The notes beneath the pieces were generated by a model. That model was given only the letters and a program-made list of their open reading frames with translations. It searched no databases and was not told the origin of the DNA. From Candidatus Sumerlaeota bacterium (GTDB taxonomy: Bacteria > Sumerlaeota > Sumerlaeia > Sumerlaeales > Sumerlaeaceae): a stretch of 64,000 bases of DNA. Positions 32,731-41,171 of the stretch are shown one piece after another. The position numbers and the translations under genes were made by a program. Each line of letters starts with the position of its first letter. Position 1 is the stretch's first letter. The stretch lies in contig JAPLSQ010000012.1 of assembly GCA_026398535.1 (NCBI GenBank), forward strand, positions 29,393-93,392. Reading direction: 5' to 3'.

Positions 32731-34677
32731 TTGGCACACGATACACACAATGGCGCGTCCCCGGCCCGCTCACCTTGGTGGTGGGTGCCCAGCGCTTACT
32801 TTGCCGAGGGAATTCCCTATGTGCTTGTCATGACGGTTTCCGTCATCATGTACAAGCGTTTCGGTGTGGGCAACAAAAACATCGCGCTTTACACCAGCCT
32901 GTTGTATCTTCCGTGGGTGGTCAAGCCGCTGTGGGGGCCGCTGGTTGACCTGTACTGGACCAAGCGCAATTGGATTGTGTGGCTTCAGTTGCTGCTGGCG
33001 GTGATCTTCGGGGCGATGGCCTTCATTATAAACACGCCATTCTGGTGGTGGGGCAGTCTTGCCGTGTTCACCTTGGTCGCGTTCACGTCGGCCACGCACG
33101 ATATTGCGGCGGATGGCTTCTACATGCTCGGGCTCGACCAGCACAGCCAGACTCTGTTCGTCGGAATCCGCAACACTTTCTACCGTTTGGCCATGATTGT
33201 CGGCCAGGGCTTTCTGGTCATTCTTGTGGGAATCGTTGAATCGCATTCGGGCCCACCGCCTGTTTATATCACCTTGTCATCGGCAAAACCCGGCTTGGAG
33301 GCTGATGCGCCCAAAATGCCGGATTTTCCTGTTCAGGGCAGCGTCATCGAAGTTGTCCCGTCAACCTTGCAGATTGCGCCGGGAACAACCACGCCCATGA
33401 GCGTGCGTTATAACAAAGAACCAGCCGACGGATCCCCCGTTGTCGTGTCCATCAGCCGCCGGCCTTCCAAGTGGTACGGCAATTTTTTCCCTGTTGGAAG
33501 CGAGCAGTTGATCACACTCACGGGCGGCGACAGACTGGAATTCACAAAAGATAATTGGAACAAGGCGCGCACCGTCATCGCGCAAGCCGACGCGAAGGCT
33601 GGCAGGGAATCGGCGCCCGCCGTCGCGGTGTTCAAGGCAACGGCCGGCAATATCCAGTTGAGTTGGACGTTGTGTTTCGCGGCGATGAGCGCGATCTTTG
33701 TCATTCTATTTTCATACCATGCCACGATGCTGCCCCGTCCCGCACTGGACGGAATCGCGGGAACGGACACGCGTCCGCCATTTTCTCAGGCGGCGGGCTG
33801 GCTGTTGTTCGCCGTGCTTGTGCCGGCCGCCGTGGTCGTCTGCCTGTTTTACCTCATCAAACCCGGTCTGATTTATGCCGCGCATATGGTGTCGCCCGCG
33901 CTGGACAAATATCCGGATTTATTCACGTTTGTCACGCATGCGGTCATTGTTCTCGTGGTGTGCCTGGCATACAGGTCGCGTGAATTGCGCAGGGTGTCGC
34001 TGGATGCGTTTCGTGGCGCGGCCCGCCACAGCGGCATTCCATTCGATCATGTTTTCATATCGTTTTTCAGCAAGCCGGCCATTGGGCGGATGGTCGCTTT
34101 CCTGCTGGTGTACCGGCTCGGTGAATCGATGATCGTCAAGATGGCCTCGCCGTTCCTTCTGGACACGCGGGAAAACGGCGGGCTGAATTTGTCCACCGCG
34201 CAGGTTGGCGGCGCCTACGGCACGGCCGGCGTGATCGCGCTGATGCTGGGCGGCATCATCGGGGGCATTTGCGCCGCAAAGGACGGATTCCGCAAATGGC
34301 TGCTCCCCATGTGCCTGGCGATCAACCTGCCCCACCTGCTCTATGTTTATCTCGCTTACGGCAAGCCTGAAAATTTCATGATCATTCTGGGATGCGTGGC
34401 TGGGGAACAGTTCTGTTATGGTTTTGGTTTCACCGCCTATACGCTGGTCATGCTCTGCATCGCCGGCGAGGGCGAATACAAGACATCTCACTATGCCATC
34501 ACGACGGGATTCATGGCCTTGAGCATGATGCTTCCGGGCATGTTCTCGGGCGCGTTGCAGCAGGCGGTGGGCTACCCGATTTTCTTCGTCATTGTCTGCG
34601 CAACGATGGTCATCGGCCTGACGATGATTTATTTGATTCCGGTGAACCCGGAGTTCGGAAAAAAGGAGACTTATTGA
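32731..34677 (+). CDS. AmpG-like MFS permease with an inserted periplasmic beta domain
   Basis: The 648-residue protein starts at TTG 32731 and has the PAT/AmpG-type major facilitator pattern: YFAEGIPYVLVMTVSVIMYK, LPWVVKPLWGPLVDLYWTKR and ATHDIAADGFYM. Membrane spans 1-5 occupy about residues 22-168 and the remainder follow from about 311. Residues about 171-308 are a non-membrane beta-rich insert that, from span counting, faces the periplasm; LTGGDRLEFTKDNWNKARTV in it resembles Calx-beta/Ig-like repeats. AmpG relatives import muropeptides; the substrate here is not determined. The stop overlaps the start of mqnD by 4 bases (TTGA), so both are co-translated. Confidence 0.85.
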   Translation: MAHDTHNGASPARSPWWWVPSAYFAEGIPYVLVMTVSVIMYKRFGVGNKNIALYTSLLYLPWVVKPLWGPLVDLYWTKRNWIVWLQLLLAVIFGAMAFIINTPFWWWGSLAVFTLVAFTSATHDIAADGFYMLGLDQHSQTLFVGIRNTFYRLAMIVGQGFLVILVGIVESHSGPPPVYITLSSAKPGLEADAPKMPDFPVQGSVIEVVPSTLQIAPGTTTPMSVRYNKEPADGSPVVVSISRRPSKWYGNFFPVGSEQLITLTGGDRLEFTKDNWNKARTVIAQADAKAGRESAPAVAVFKATAGNIQLSWTLCFAAMSAIFVILFSYHATMLPRPALDGIAGTDTRPPFSQAAGWLLFAVLVPAAVVVCLFYLIKPGLIYAAHMVSPALDKYPDLFTFVTHAVIVLVVCLAYRSRELRRVSLDAFRGAARHSGIPFDHVFISFFSKPAIGRMVAFLLVYRLGESMIVKMASPFLLDTRENGGLNLSTAQVGGAYGTAGVIALMLGGIIGGICAAKDGFRKWLLPMCLAINLPHLLYVYLAYGKPENFMIILGCVAGEQFCYGFGFTAYTLVMLCIAGEGEYKTSHYAITTGFMALSMMLPGMFSGALQQAVGYPIFFVIVCATMVIGLTMIYLIPVNPEFGKKETY

Positions 34678-35507
34678 ACCGCAGACTCACACTCGGCCAT
34701 AGCCCGGACCCCGACGACGCGTTCATGTTCTATGCGCTTGCCAAGGGTTTGGTGGACGCACAAGGGTGGCAGTTCGAGCACATCCTTCAGGACATCCAGA
34801 CGCTCAATGAGCGCGCGATGCGTTGCGAGCTGGACATCTCCGCCGTGTCCATCCACGCCTATGCCTATGTGGCGGAAGATTACGCCCTGCTTTCCTGCGG
34901 GGCCAGCATGGGCGACAACTATGGGCCGCTTGTGGTCGCGCGCGAACCGATGGAACCCGGCAAACTTGCCAGCGCCGTCATCGCTGTTCCCGGCACAATG
35001 ACCACGGCTTTTCTGGCGCTGAAACTGGCCATCGGAGAATTCCGGTACGAGGTGATGCCATTCGATCAGATTCTTGACGCCGTCGTGTCAGGACGCGCCT
35101 CCGCGGGATTAATCATCCATGAGGGGCAGCTCACTTATCGGCGCGGCAACCTGTGCAAGGTCATTGACCTCGGCGAATGGTGGAACGGCCAGCATGCGCT
35201 TCCCCTGCCGCTGGGGGGGAATGTGATCCGGCGGGCATTGGGAGATGAGGCCATCAAGCAGATCAGCGCGATCTTGCGCCAGAGCATCGAATACGGTCTG
35301 ACCCATCGTCATGAGGCGGTGGAATACGCGCTCCAGTGGGCGCGGGATATGGGGCATGATCTTGCCGACCGTTTTGTCGGGATGTATGTCAACGATCTGA
35401 CTCTCGATTATGGCGAGCGCGGCAGGCGCGCCATCGAATTGCTGTTCGAGCTGGCAGCGCAGCGCGGCATCATTCCCCGCAAACCGGAACTGGAAAAACG
35501 CCGGTAG
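34674..35507 (+). CDS. mqnD: 1,4-dihydroxy-6-naphthoate synthase-like protein (MqnA/MqnD family)
   Basis: The start is TTG 34674, overlapping the permease stop (TTGA) and preceded by AAGGAG 5-6 bases upstream; a longer frame from 34392 lies inside the permease gene. The 277-residue product has the MqnD N-terminal signature LTLGHSPDPDDAFMFYALAK and a two-lobed periplasmic-binding-like fold: DISAVSIHAYAYVAEDYALL, GNYGPLVV-like GDNYGPLVVARE and AGLIIHEGQLTYR. MqnD converts cyclic dehypoxanthine futalosine to 1,4-dihydroxy-6-naphthoate in menaquinone synthesis. Related MqnA or solute-binding proteins share the fold, so the exact step is slightly uncertain. No other mqn gene is in the window. Confidence 0.8.
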   Translation: MNRRLTLGHSPDPDDAFMFYALAKGLVDAQGWQFEHILQDIQTLNERAMRCELDISAVSIHAYAYVAEDYALLSCGASMGDNYGPLVVAREPMEPGKLASAVIAVPGTMTTAFLALKLAIGEFRYEVMPFDQILDAVVSGRASAGLIIHEGQLTYRRGNLCKVIDLGEWWNGQHALPLPLGGNVIRRALGDEAIKQISAILRQSIEYGLTHRHEAVEYALQWARDMGHDLADRFVGMYVNDLTLDYGERGRRAIELLFELAAQRGIIPRKPELEKRR

Positions 35508-35564
35508 CGCCGGGCGTCTTGCCCCGCAAATCCGGACGATATTGTTTGATCTTGGCGGTTTGGA

Positions 35565-36887
35565 ATGGGATTTGGTTTGGCCGTGAATATCAGTCCGGAA
35601 TCAATACAGGAAAATGGTGTTGTTGGCGCGGGCGGCGCGGGTTTCCCGGCGCATGTCAAGATGAGGGCGCGCGCGGAGCTGCTGATCCTTAACGCGGCGG
35701 AATGCGAGCCGCTGCTTCACAAGGATAAGGAGTTGCTCGAGCATTTCGGGGACGAGGTCATCCGGGGCATGCAGGCGGCGCGTGAAATGGTGGGAGCGCG
35801 AAAATGCCTTATTGGCATCAAAAACAAGTACGAGGGCGTCATCTCGCGGCTGGAAAAAATCCTGCCGGCGGATTTTCAGATTGTTCCGCTGGCGGACGTC
35901 TATCCGGCGGGGGATGAATTCATCCTGGTTTACGACGCGACAGGGCGCATGATCCCGCCGGGCGGATTGCCGCTGGATGTGGGATGCGTGGTGAACAATG
36001 TCGAGACGATGCTGAACATCGCGCGCAATCGTCCTGTGACCCGCAAATACCTGACGATCACGGGCGCGGTGAAGGATCCCTGCACGTTGTGCGTGCCCGT
36101 GGGAATTTCCGTGCGGGAGGTCATCGATGCCGCCGGCGGGCCGGCGATTGCCGACTGGGTGGTTCTGCTGAATGGCATCATGATGGGGCGGCTCGCGCCG
36201 GACGCCTCCGTGTCGGTCACGAAAACAACGGGCGGCATTTACATTTTTCCCGCGGATCATCCCCATATCCGGCGCTATCAGCGCAGTTTGACGCAGATCA
36301 ACCGCATCGGGCGCTCGGCGTGCGACCAGTGCTCGTTCTGCACAGAGATGTGCCCGCGCTACCTGCTCGGTCACCCGATCGAACCGCACAAGGCGATGCG
36401 CGCGCTTGGTTTCACGATGGACAAGGCGGCGCTCATCGTCGGCACGACATACTGTTGCGAGTGCAACCTGTGCACAATGATCGCCTGCCCGGAGGACCTT
36501 GATCCGATGAATGTGTGTGCGCAGGACAAGCAGCTTGTGAAGCAGATGGGATTGAAGTGGGAGCGGGGAGGGCGCGAAATCAAGGCGCGTCCGCTCTACC
36601 CGGCCCGGCGCACGCCGACAAAGCGTCTGATGAACAGGCTGGGGCTCCGTCAATTTGAGAACAACAGGGGGGCGCTGCGAGAGGGCGTGCTGGCGGCGTC
36701 GCGCGTGCGGCTGCCGCTCAAACAGCATGTTGGCGCGCCATGCGCGCCTGTCGTCGCGCCAGGGCAGCGGGTGCGCGAGGGCGATGTGATTGCCCGGCCG
36801 CCGGACGGCCAGCTCGGCGCCGTAATTCACGCAAGCATCAGCGGCAGGATCGCCAGCGTTGGCGACGCCATCGAAATTACAGCATGA
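35565..36887 (+). CDS. pduS: Microcompartment-associated RnfC/PduS-type flavin-iron-sulfur reductase
   Basis: This 440-residue protein has the RnfC/Nqo1-like nucleotide/FMN-binding Gly-rich motif (VVGAGGAGFPAHVK, residues about 20-32), the ECEPLLHKD motif, an SLBB-like domain (about 165-225), and two [4Fe-4S] clusters. These are C253-x2-C256-x2-C259-x3-C263 and C297-x2-C300-x2-C303-x4-C308. A short lipoyl-like C-terminal domain ends it. PduS transfers electrons from NADH, for example to cobalamin, in propanediol-type microcompartments. It is followed 22 bp later by the pduT-type shell gene, its known partner. ATG 35565 is used; a GTG at 35583 is an alternative. Confidence 0.9.
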   Translation: MGFGLAVNISPESIQENGVVGAGGAGFPAHVKMRARAELLILNAAECEPLLHKDKELLEHFGDEVIRGMQAAREMVGARKCLIGIKNKYEGVISRLEKILPADFQIVPLADVYPAGDEFILVYDATGRMIPPGGLPLDVGCVVNNVETMLNIARNRPVTRKYLTITGAVKDPCTLCVPVGISVREVIDAAGGPAIADWVVLLNGIMMGRLAPDASVSVTKTTGGIYIFPADHPHIRRYQRSLTQINRIGRSACDQCSFCTEMCPRYLLGHPIEPHKAMRALGFTMDKAALIVGTTYCCECNLCTMIACPEDLDPMNVCAQDKQLVKQMGLKWERGGREIKARPLYPARRTPTKRLMNRLGLRQFENNRGALREGVLAASRVRLPLKQHVGAPCAPVVAPGQRVREGDVIARPPDGQLGAVIHASISGRIASVGDAIEITA

Positions 36888-36909
36888 ACACACTCGAGGA
36901 TTGGAAAAG

Positions 36910-37464
36910 ATGCCTGAAGCCATAGGTTTGTTGGAACTTTCATCGATTGCGATGGGGTACGAGGTTGAGGATGCCGTGCTCAAGGCCGCCGATGTGCGGC
37001 TGCTGGTGGCGCGCACGATCTGCTCGGGGAAATATCTTGTTGTTGTGGGCGGGACGGTTGCGGCCGTTAATAGCAGCGTGGAGGCGGGCGTGAACCTCGC
37101 GGAGGAAGGATTAATCGATCAGATTGTGATACCGAATGTTCATCCGTCGGTTTTCCCCGCCATCACGGGCGTCGTGGATCTCAGTCCTGATGCGATGTCG
37201 GCGCTTGGCATCATCGAAACGTTTTCCGCGTCGAGCGCGGTGGAGTCTGCCGATACCGCCGTCAAAGCGGGCAGTGTCACGCTGTTCAGGATTCATCTCG
37301 CCATGGCGGTTGGCGGAAAAGGCTTTGTGCTGATGACGGGGGATGTGGCGGGTTGCCGGGCCGCTGTTGAGGCGGGCGCGGCCGCAGCGTCGGCTCACTG
37401 GTTGCTTGTGAACAAGGTGGTCATGCCGCGGCCGCGGCTGGAATTGTTCGGGGAGTATATCTGA
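36910..37464 (+). CDS. pduT: Tandem-BMC trimeric shell protein with Fe-S pore (PduT type)
   Basis: Starting at ATG 36910 gives 184 residues made of two BMC domains (about 3-85 and 95-180). EAIGLLELSSIAMGYEVEDA and RTICSGKYLVVVGG open the first; GIIETFSASSAVESADTAVK opens the second. Cys38 in TICSGK aligns with the PduT cysteine that binds a [4Fe-4S] cluster at the trimer pore, so this protein probably conducts electrons through the shell to PduS, encoded just upstream. An alternative upstream frame start (36859) overlaps pduS and adds 17 non-conserved residues. It is convergent with the thioredoxin/TPR gene, with 2 bp between stops. Confidence 0.93.
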   Translation: MPEAIGLLELSSIAMGYEVEDAVLKAADVRLLVARTICSGKYLVVVGGTVAAVNSSVEAGVNLAEEGLIDQIVIPNVHPSVFPAITGVVDLSPDAMSALGIIETFSASSAVESADTAVKAGSVTLFRIHLAMAVGGKGFVLMTGDVAGCRAAVEAGAAAASAHWLLVNKVVMPRPRLELFGEYI

Positions 37465-37466
37465 TC

Positions 37467-39323
37467 TCAATTGGATTTTGAGTTTTGCTGTGAGCTGGCT
37501 TTGGCCGCGGGTTTTGTTTCGTTATTTTTCGCGTCGGACTTTTTCGTGCCGGCCTTTTTTGAGGCGGGCGGGAGGATTTTCCATATCTGGTAAGCCATGT
37601 CCTGAAAACGCGAGGATGGGAAGCGTTCCGGGTAATTGTCGAGAAGCGAGTGAGCCTCGTTTGTGTAACCAAGGTCGGCGGCCAGCATGGCGCGGATGAC
37701 GGTGTAGTGATCCTTGTGCTCGGAATTGGGGTAACGCGCGATGAATTCCTTAATCCTGTCGTAGGCTTCCTTGCGCAACGCGTCGTCATCCTTGTCGACG
37801 GTGAGCGAGACCATGTTGATGTAGGCGTTGTCGCTCTGGCCGTAGACATTTTTTGGATCGGCTTCGGCGATTTTGGCGTACATGGCCCGTGCTTCCTTTT
37901 TGTAGCCGCCCTTGAGCTTGGTGTTGGCGTCCTTCATCCATCGCTGGATGTCGGCGGATGATGCCGAGGGCGCCGAATCCGGGCGTTGGAGATCGGTTTT
38001 GGGTGTGGCGGTGGCGGCCGTGCGGGATGGCGCGGCGCTTTCTTTTGAGGATGTTTTCACTTCCGCGGAATCGGCCACCGTTTCGGCATCCTGGGCGCTC
38101 TTGGCGGATTTGCTTGAGAGGCTGTCCTTTGACTGTTTCGCGGATGATGGTTTGGCTGTTGACTCGGACTTCCGACTTTTCGCGGTTGATTCTGATTTTT
38201 CGTCTTTTGCGGTTTTCGCGGTTTCGCCCGCCGCGGCTTTCTGGGATTTTTGCGGCTCAGCTTTCTGGAGTTTGCGGATGGTGGAAAGCGGATCGGATTC
38301 CGCCGATTCATCCGCGGCTTTTTCCTCCGTTGCGGTCTTGTTGGTTTCCGCGGTTTTGGATGCGGTTTTTTCCGTGGCGGAAGATTTCTCCGCTGGCGTT
38401 TTAACGGCCGGTTTTGCGCCAGTTGTTGATGATGGTTTGGCGGCGGCTGGTTTGGATGGAACAGGAAGAGCGGCGCCCGCTCCGGCGCGTGCGCCCCCCG
38501 CATCGATGAGCGGTTTGGGAAGATCGCCGGCTGATTGCGCATAAGGCGCTTCGTTGCCCGCGGGTGTTGAGACCGCCAGCGAGGATGTGGCCGCTTGCGG
38601 AGACTGGGCAACTTGAATAATCTGGCGTTTGACCGCGGTGCGATCGGATATCACAATCTCGGATGATGAGCGTTCCTGGTCGCCCCCGCCCAAGGCCTGA
38701 GTGCTTCTTGCGGAATCCTGCGAGTTGTAAAAGTTGGTCTTGCCGCTCAATGACGCGCTTTGACGCGCGGCCGGGGGTTTGCCGGATGCGGACGCGATGA
38801 CCGGTTTCTTTGTCGTCTGGGCGCCTGCGGCGGTTGCTTTTGCGGGTGTTGCGCGCTCAGCGGGTGTTGCGCGCTCAGCGGGTGTTGTGCGCTCAGGAGC
38901 GGGGCATGAACGCATGACATCATCAAGCGTGCCAGAGAGCCGCCGTGAATCGACATAGCCGATCGAACGGTCAATCTCTCTGCCGTTCGAATTGAGGGCT
39001 ACCAGTGTGGGATAGCTCCTGACGCCGAATTCCCTGACCATGTCAGGATTTTCATCGCCGTCGACATGAACTTTGACGAAATTATCAAGGCGCGTGATGA
39101 TCACGGGATCGCGAAAGGTCTTTTGCTCAAGGTCTTTGCAGTTGCGGCACCAGACTGTGGAAAAATCAGCCAGAAGAGGTTTGCCTTCGCGTTTGGCAAT
39201 GGCAAGAGCCTGATCATAATTATGATACCAGCCATTCGAATCCTGCGATCCGAAGGCGGGCATAATGCCACAGGACAAAATCAACAGAGCAATCACGGGA
39301 GCGGTGCGCATCGCAATGAACAT
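37467..39323 (-). CDS. Exported thioredoxin-fold protein with low-complexity linker and TPR-like C-terminus
   Basis: The 618-residue product has a signal peptide (about 1-25). A thioredoxin-7/DsbD-gamma-like domain follows (about 28-135) with the redox pair in WC59-R-N-C62 and a cis-Pro motif SYPTLVAL. Residues about 145-450 are a Lys/Ala/Ser/Thr/Glu-rich linker, partly encoded by an 18-bp tandem repeat (38843-38896). Residues about 460-590 form TPR-like helices (KGGYKKEARAMYAKIAEADP). A periplasmic disulfide reductase tethered by a long flexible arm, perhaps crossing the peptidoglycan, is a reasonable inference. No DsbD-type membrane partner lies nearby. Confidence 0.8.
   Translation of the reverse strand: MFIAMRTAPVIALLILSCGIMPAFGSQDSNGWYHNYDQALAIAKREGKPLLADFSTVWCRNCKDLEQKTFRDPVIITRLDNFVKVHVDGDENPDMVREFGVRSYPTLVALNSNGREIDRSIGYVDSRRLSGTLDDVMRSCPAPERTTPAERATPAERATPAKATAAGAQTTKKPVIASASGKPPAARQSASLSGKTNFYNSQDSARSTQALGGGDQERSSSEIVISDRTAVKRQIIQVAQSPQAATSSLAVSTPAGNEAPYAQSAGDLPKPLIDAGGARAGAGAALPVPSKPAAAKPSSTTGAKPAVKTPAEKSSATEKTASKTAETNKTATEEKAADESAESDPLSTIRKLQKAEPQKSQKAAAGETAKTAKDEKSESTAKSRKSESTAKPSSAKQSKDSLSSKSAKSAQDAETVADSAEVKTSSKESAAPSRTAATATPKTDLQRPDSAPSASSADIQRWMKDANTKLKGGYKKEARAMYAKIAEADPKNVYGQSDNAYINMVSLTVDKDDDALRKEAYDRIKEFIARYPNSEHKDHYTVIRAMLAADLGYTNEAHSLLDNYPERFPSSRFQDMAYQIWKILPPASKKAGTKKSDAKNNETKPAAKASSQQNSKSN
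38843..38896. repeat. 18-bp in-frame tandem repeat, three units
   Basis: CGGGTGTTGCGCGCTCAG occurs three times head to tail (third unit with one substitution). On the minus strand it encodes TPAERA repeated in the linker of the thioredoxin/TPR protein. Unit number could vary by slippage and change linker length without a frameshift. Confidence 0.85.
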
Positions 39324-39639
39324 ATCTTCGAGTCTTTCAGCCTTTCAAGACCATATATTGCATTCTTAAGCGTTTGGGTGGCTTCAATCAACAAAAAACC
39401 CGAATCCGCCCTGCTTTATTCAGGCACTCAGCTCAACACCATTTTTGACGCCGCGGAGTTGGGATTGGTTCCCTGGAAATAAAACCATGTCCAACCGTTC
39501 ATGTATGACCGGTGATTTTCAAATGAGCATATAACCTTTGTCCTATGCGATTCAACTCCCTTGGGAACCCTTGCCGGAGAAATTATGGGAATGATTCTGT
39601 TGCACGCAAAGTTGAACAGTGAGAAGTGATGGCGTGTAG
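39324..39639. other. 316-bp gap with no gene recognised
   Basis: This is AT-richer sequence between the divergent thioredoxin/TPR gene and the small hypothetical gene at 39640. It presumably holds both promoters. Frames of 70-87 codons in it show no family resemblance or ribosome-binding site. Confidence 0.5.
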
Positions 39640-39942
39640 ATGAACGGCATGAAAGATAATCGCTGGGTTGGCCTGACAGTACGGACGTCAATAGAAGCAG
39701 AGGAATGGTTTGGGGAACTTGAATGTTCGGTTGATGAACTGCTTGCCATGATTGACAGCCAGTTTGTTCGCATGAATCATGCGCGATGGCTGGAATCGCA
39801 GAGCGAGTATGAGGAGCCGAACCTGGTTCGCAACCAGGATGGCGATCCGCCCTTTGAGCACTATTTGTATATACGCAAATCAGACATCAGCATGATCAGG
39901 CCGTTGCGCTGTCCGCTGAGAGTGACCGAGGACGTGGAGTGA
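39640..39942 (+). CDS. Small hypothetical protein, 100 residues
   Basis: I do not recognise this family. The product is acidic and soluble, with no signal peptide or cysteine cluster beyond single Cys residues; notable segments are WVGLTVRTSIEAEEWFGEL and HYLYIRKSDISMIRPL. It is kept because codon use fits its neighbours and because it ends 9 bp before the SGNH hydrolase gene in the same direction, suggesting one transcript. The ribosome-binding site is poor, and a second ATG at 39649 is possible. It could still be spurious. Confidence 0.5.
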   Translation: MNGMKDNRWVGLTVRTSIEAEEWFGELECSVDELLAMIDSQFVRMNHARWLESQSEYEEPNLVRNQDGDPPFEHYLYIRKSDISMIRPLRCPLRVTEDVE

Positions 39943-39951
39943 TCTGCCGCC

Positions 39952-41148
39952 ATGGCGGCGAAAAGATGGAAATTACTGATTTTTCGGGCAGGGGCGGCGG
40001 CGTTGGGGCTGTTTGCCGCTTTGCTCATCATTGAAACGGGGTTTCGTTTTTATCTTCTGAACGTCGCCCGCACGATTGACGATCTGCGCAAACCGGATAG
40101 CGCGATGTGGGGGCATGAGCTTACGCTGTTTCATATTGTCCAGCCGGGCGCCGACGAACGCCGGGTTTATGAGCTCGCGCCGGGCGCGCATGGGACATTT
40201 GCCAGACAGCCTTTGCGGATCAATTCGGCTGGCTTTCGCGACCGGGAACGTCCTGCCAAAAAACAGGCGGGTGTGTTTCGCATGGCCGTGCTTGGAGATT
40301 CCGTGGCTTTTGGATGTGGTGTGCGCGCGGAGGACAGATTGTCCGATATTCTTGAAAGATTTTTGAACGAGTATTCTCCGGCGGCGGGCACGCAGTATGA
40401 ATGCCTGAACTTTGCGGCGCCGGGTTACAACACCGTGATGGAGCTGGCCACACTCCGCGATTGCGCGCTTCAATATTCGCCCGATGCGGTCATTCTTGTC
40501 ATGGTGAATAACGATGACGAGTTGCCGAATTTCGTGCGTGTCGCTCCCCAGGTCTGGTCATTGCGGAAATTATTTGTGATCGAGGCAATCCGAGATTTCA
40601 ACATCGGCAGGGTGTTGGGTGACACGGCGCGGATCGCAGCGGGCGGGATCGCGGAGACAGGCGGAGCCGGCGCGGCAAGCCACGTCAAGGGATTCCGGCC
40701 CGAGCTTGTGCCCCCTGAGTACCAGTTCCTTATGGGACGAGACAAAATGACGGAGGCGCTGCGCGGCATCGTGGCGGAGACATCCGCGCGCGGCATACCC
40801 GCGCTTTGCATCATGCCTTATCCTAAGATGGATGTGATTCTGGACGCGCCCGCTTCGGCGCTTTCATCAAACTATAACACGGAATGGTTTGAGGCGGCGC
40901 GGCAGGCGGGATTCGTCACATGCGATCCGGCCGCTTCCCTTGCCTGGTATCTTAAACGGCATCAGTTGCGTGAGCGGGCTTTCTGGGCGGGTGAGCGCGA
41001 CTTTCATCCCAACGCCATCGCCCATGCGATCCTTGCGCGCAATCTCTGGCAATGCCTTGTGCAAAAGCGTCTGCTGCCCGATTCAGGCCAGTGGGAGCGC
41101 AAAATGGCCGAGTGCGAACGGGCATGGGACATGATCATGAGCCGCTGA
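39952..41148 (+). CDS. Membrane-anchored SGNH/GDSL hydrolase
   Basis: The 398-residue product has an N-terminal membrane anchor (AGAAALGLFAALLIIETGF, about 13-31) and an SGNH-hydrolase domain. AVLGDSVAFGCGV carries the nucleophile Ser (block I), GYNTVMEL is near block II, VILVMVNNDDELPN is near block III, and DFHPNAIAH carries the catalytic Asp-x-x-His. The active site would face the periplasm. Members often deacetylate polysaccharides or hydrolyse esters, which fits the glycan-active neighbours. It probably forms a two-gene unit with the 39640 gene. The substrate is not predictable. Confidence 0.85.
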   Translation: MAAKRWKLLIFRAGAAALGLFAALLIIETGFRFYLLNVARTIDDLRKPDSAMWGHELTLFHIVQPGADERRVYELAPGAHGTFARQPLRINSAGFRDRERPAKKQAGVFRMAVLGDSVAFGCGVRAEDRLSDILERFLNEYSPAAGTQYECLNFAAPGYNTVMELATLRDCALQYSPDAVILVMVNNDDELPNFVRVAPQVWSLRKLFVIEAIRDFNIGRVLGDTARIAAGGIAETGGAGAASHVKGFRPELVPPEYQFLMGRDKMTEALRGIVAETSARGIPALCIMPYPKMDVILDAPASALSSNYNTEWFEAARQAGFVTCDPAASLAWYLKRHQLRERAFWAGERDFHPNAIAHAILARNLWQCLVQKRLLPDSGQWERKMAECERAWDMIMSR

Positions 41149-41171
41149 CGGGGTGAGTGACGACGCCCGGA

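Noticed and set aside
38843..38896. Tandem 18-bp repeat as a non-coding minisatellite
   Set aside because: It is in frame within the thioredoxin/TPR gene and encodes a Thr-Pro-Ala-Glu-Arg-Ala linker.
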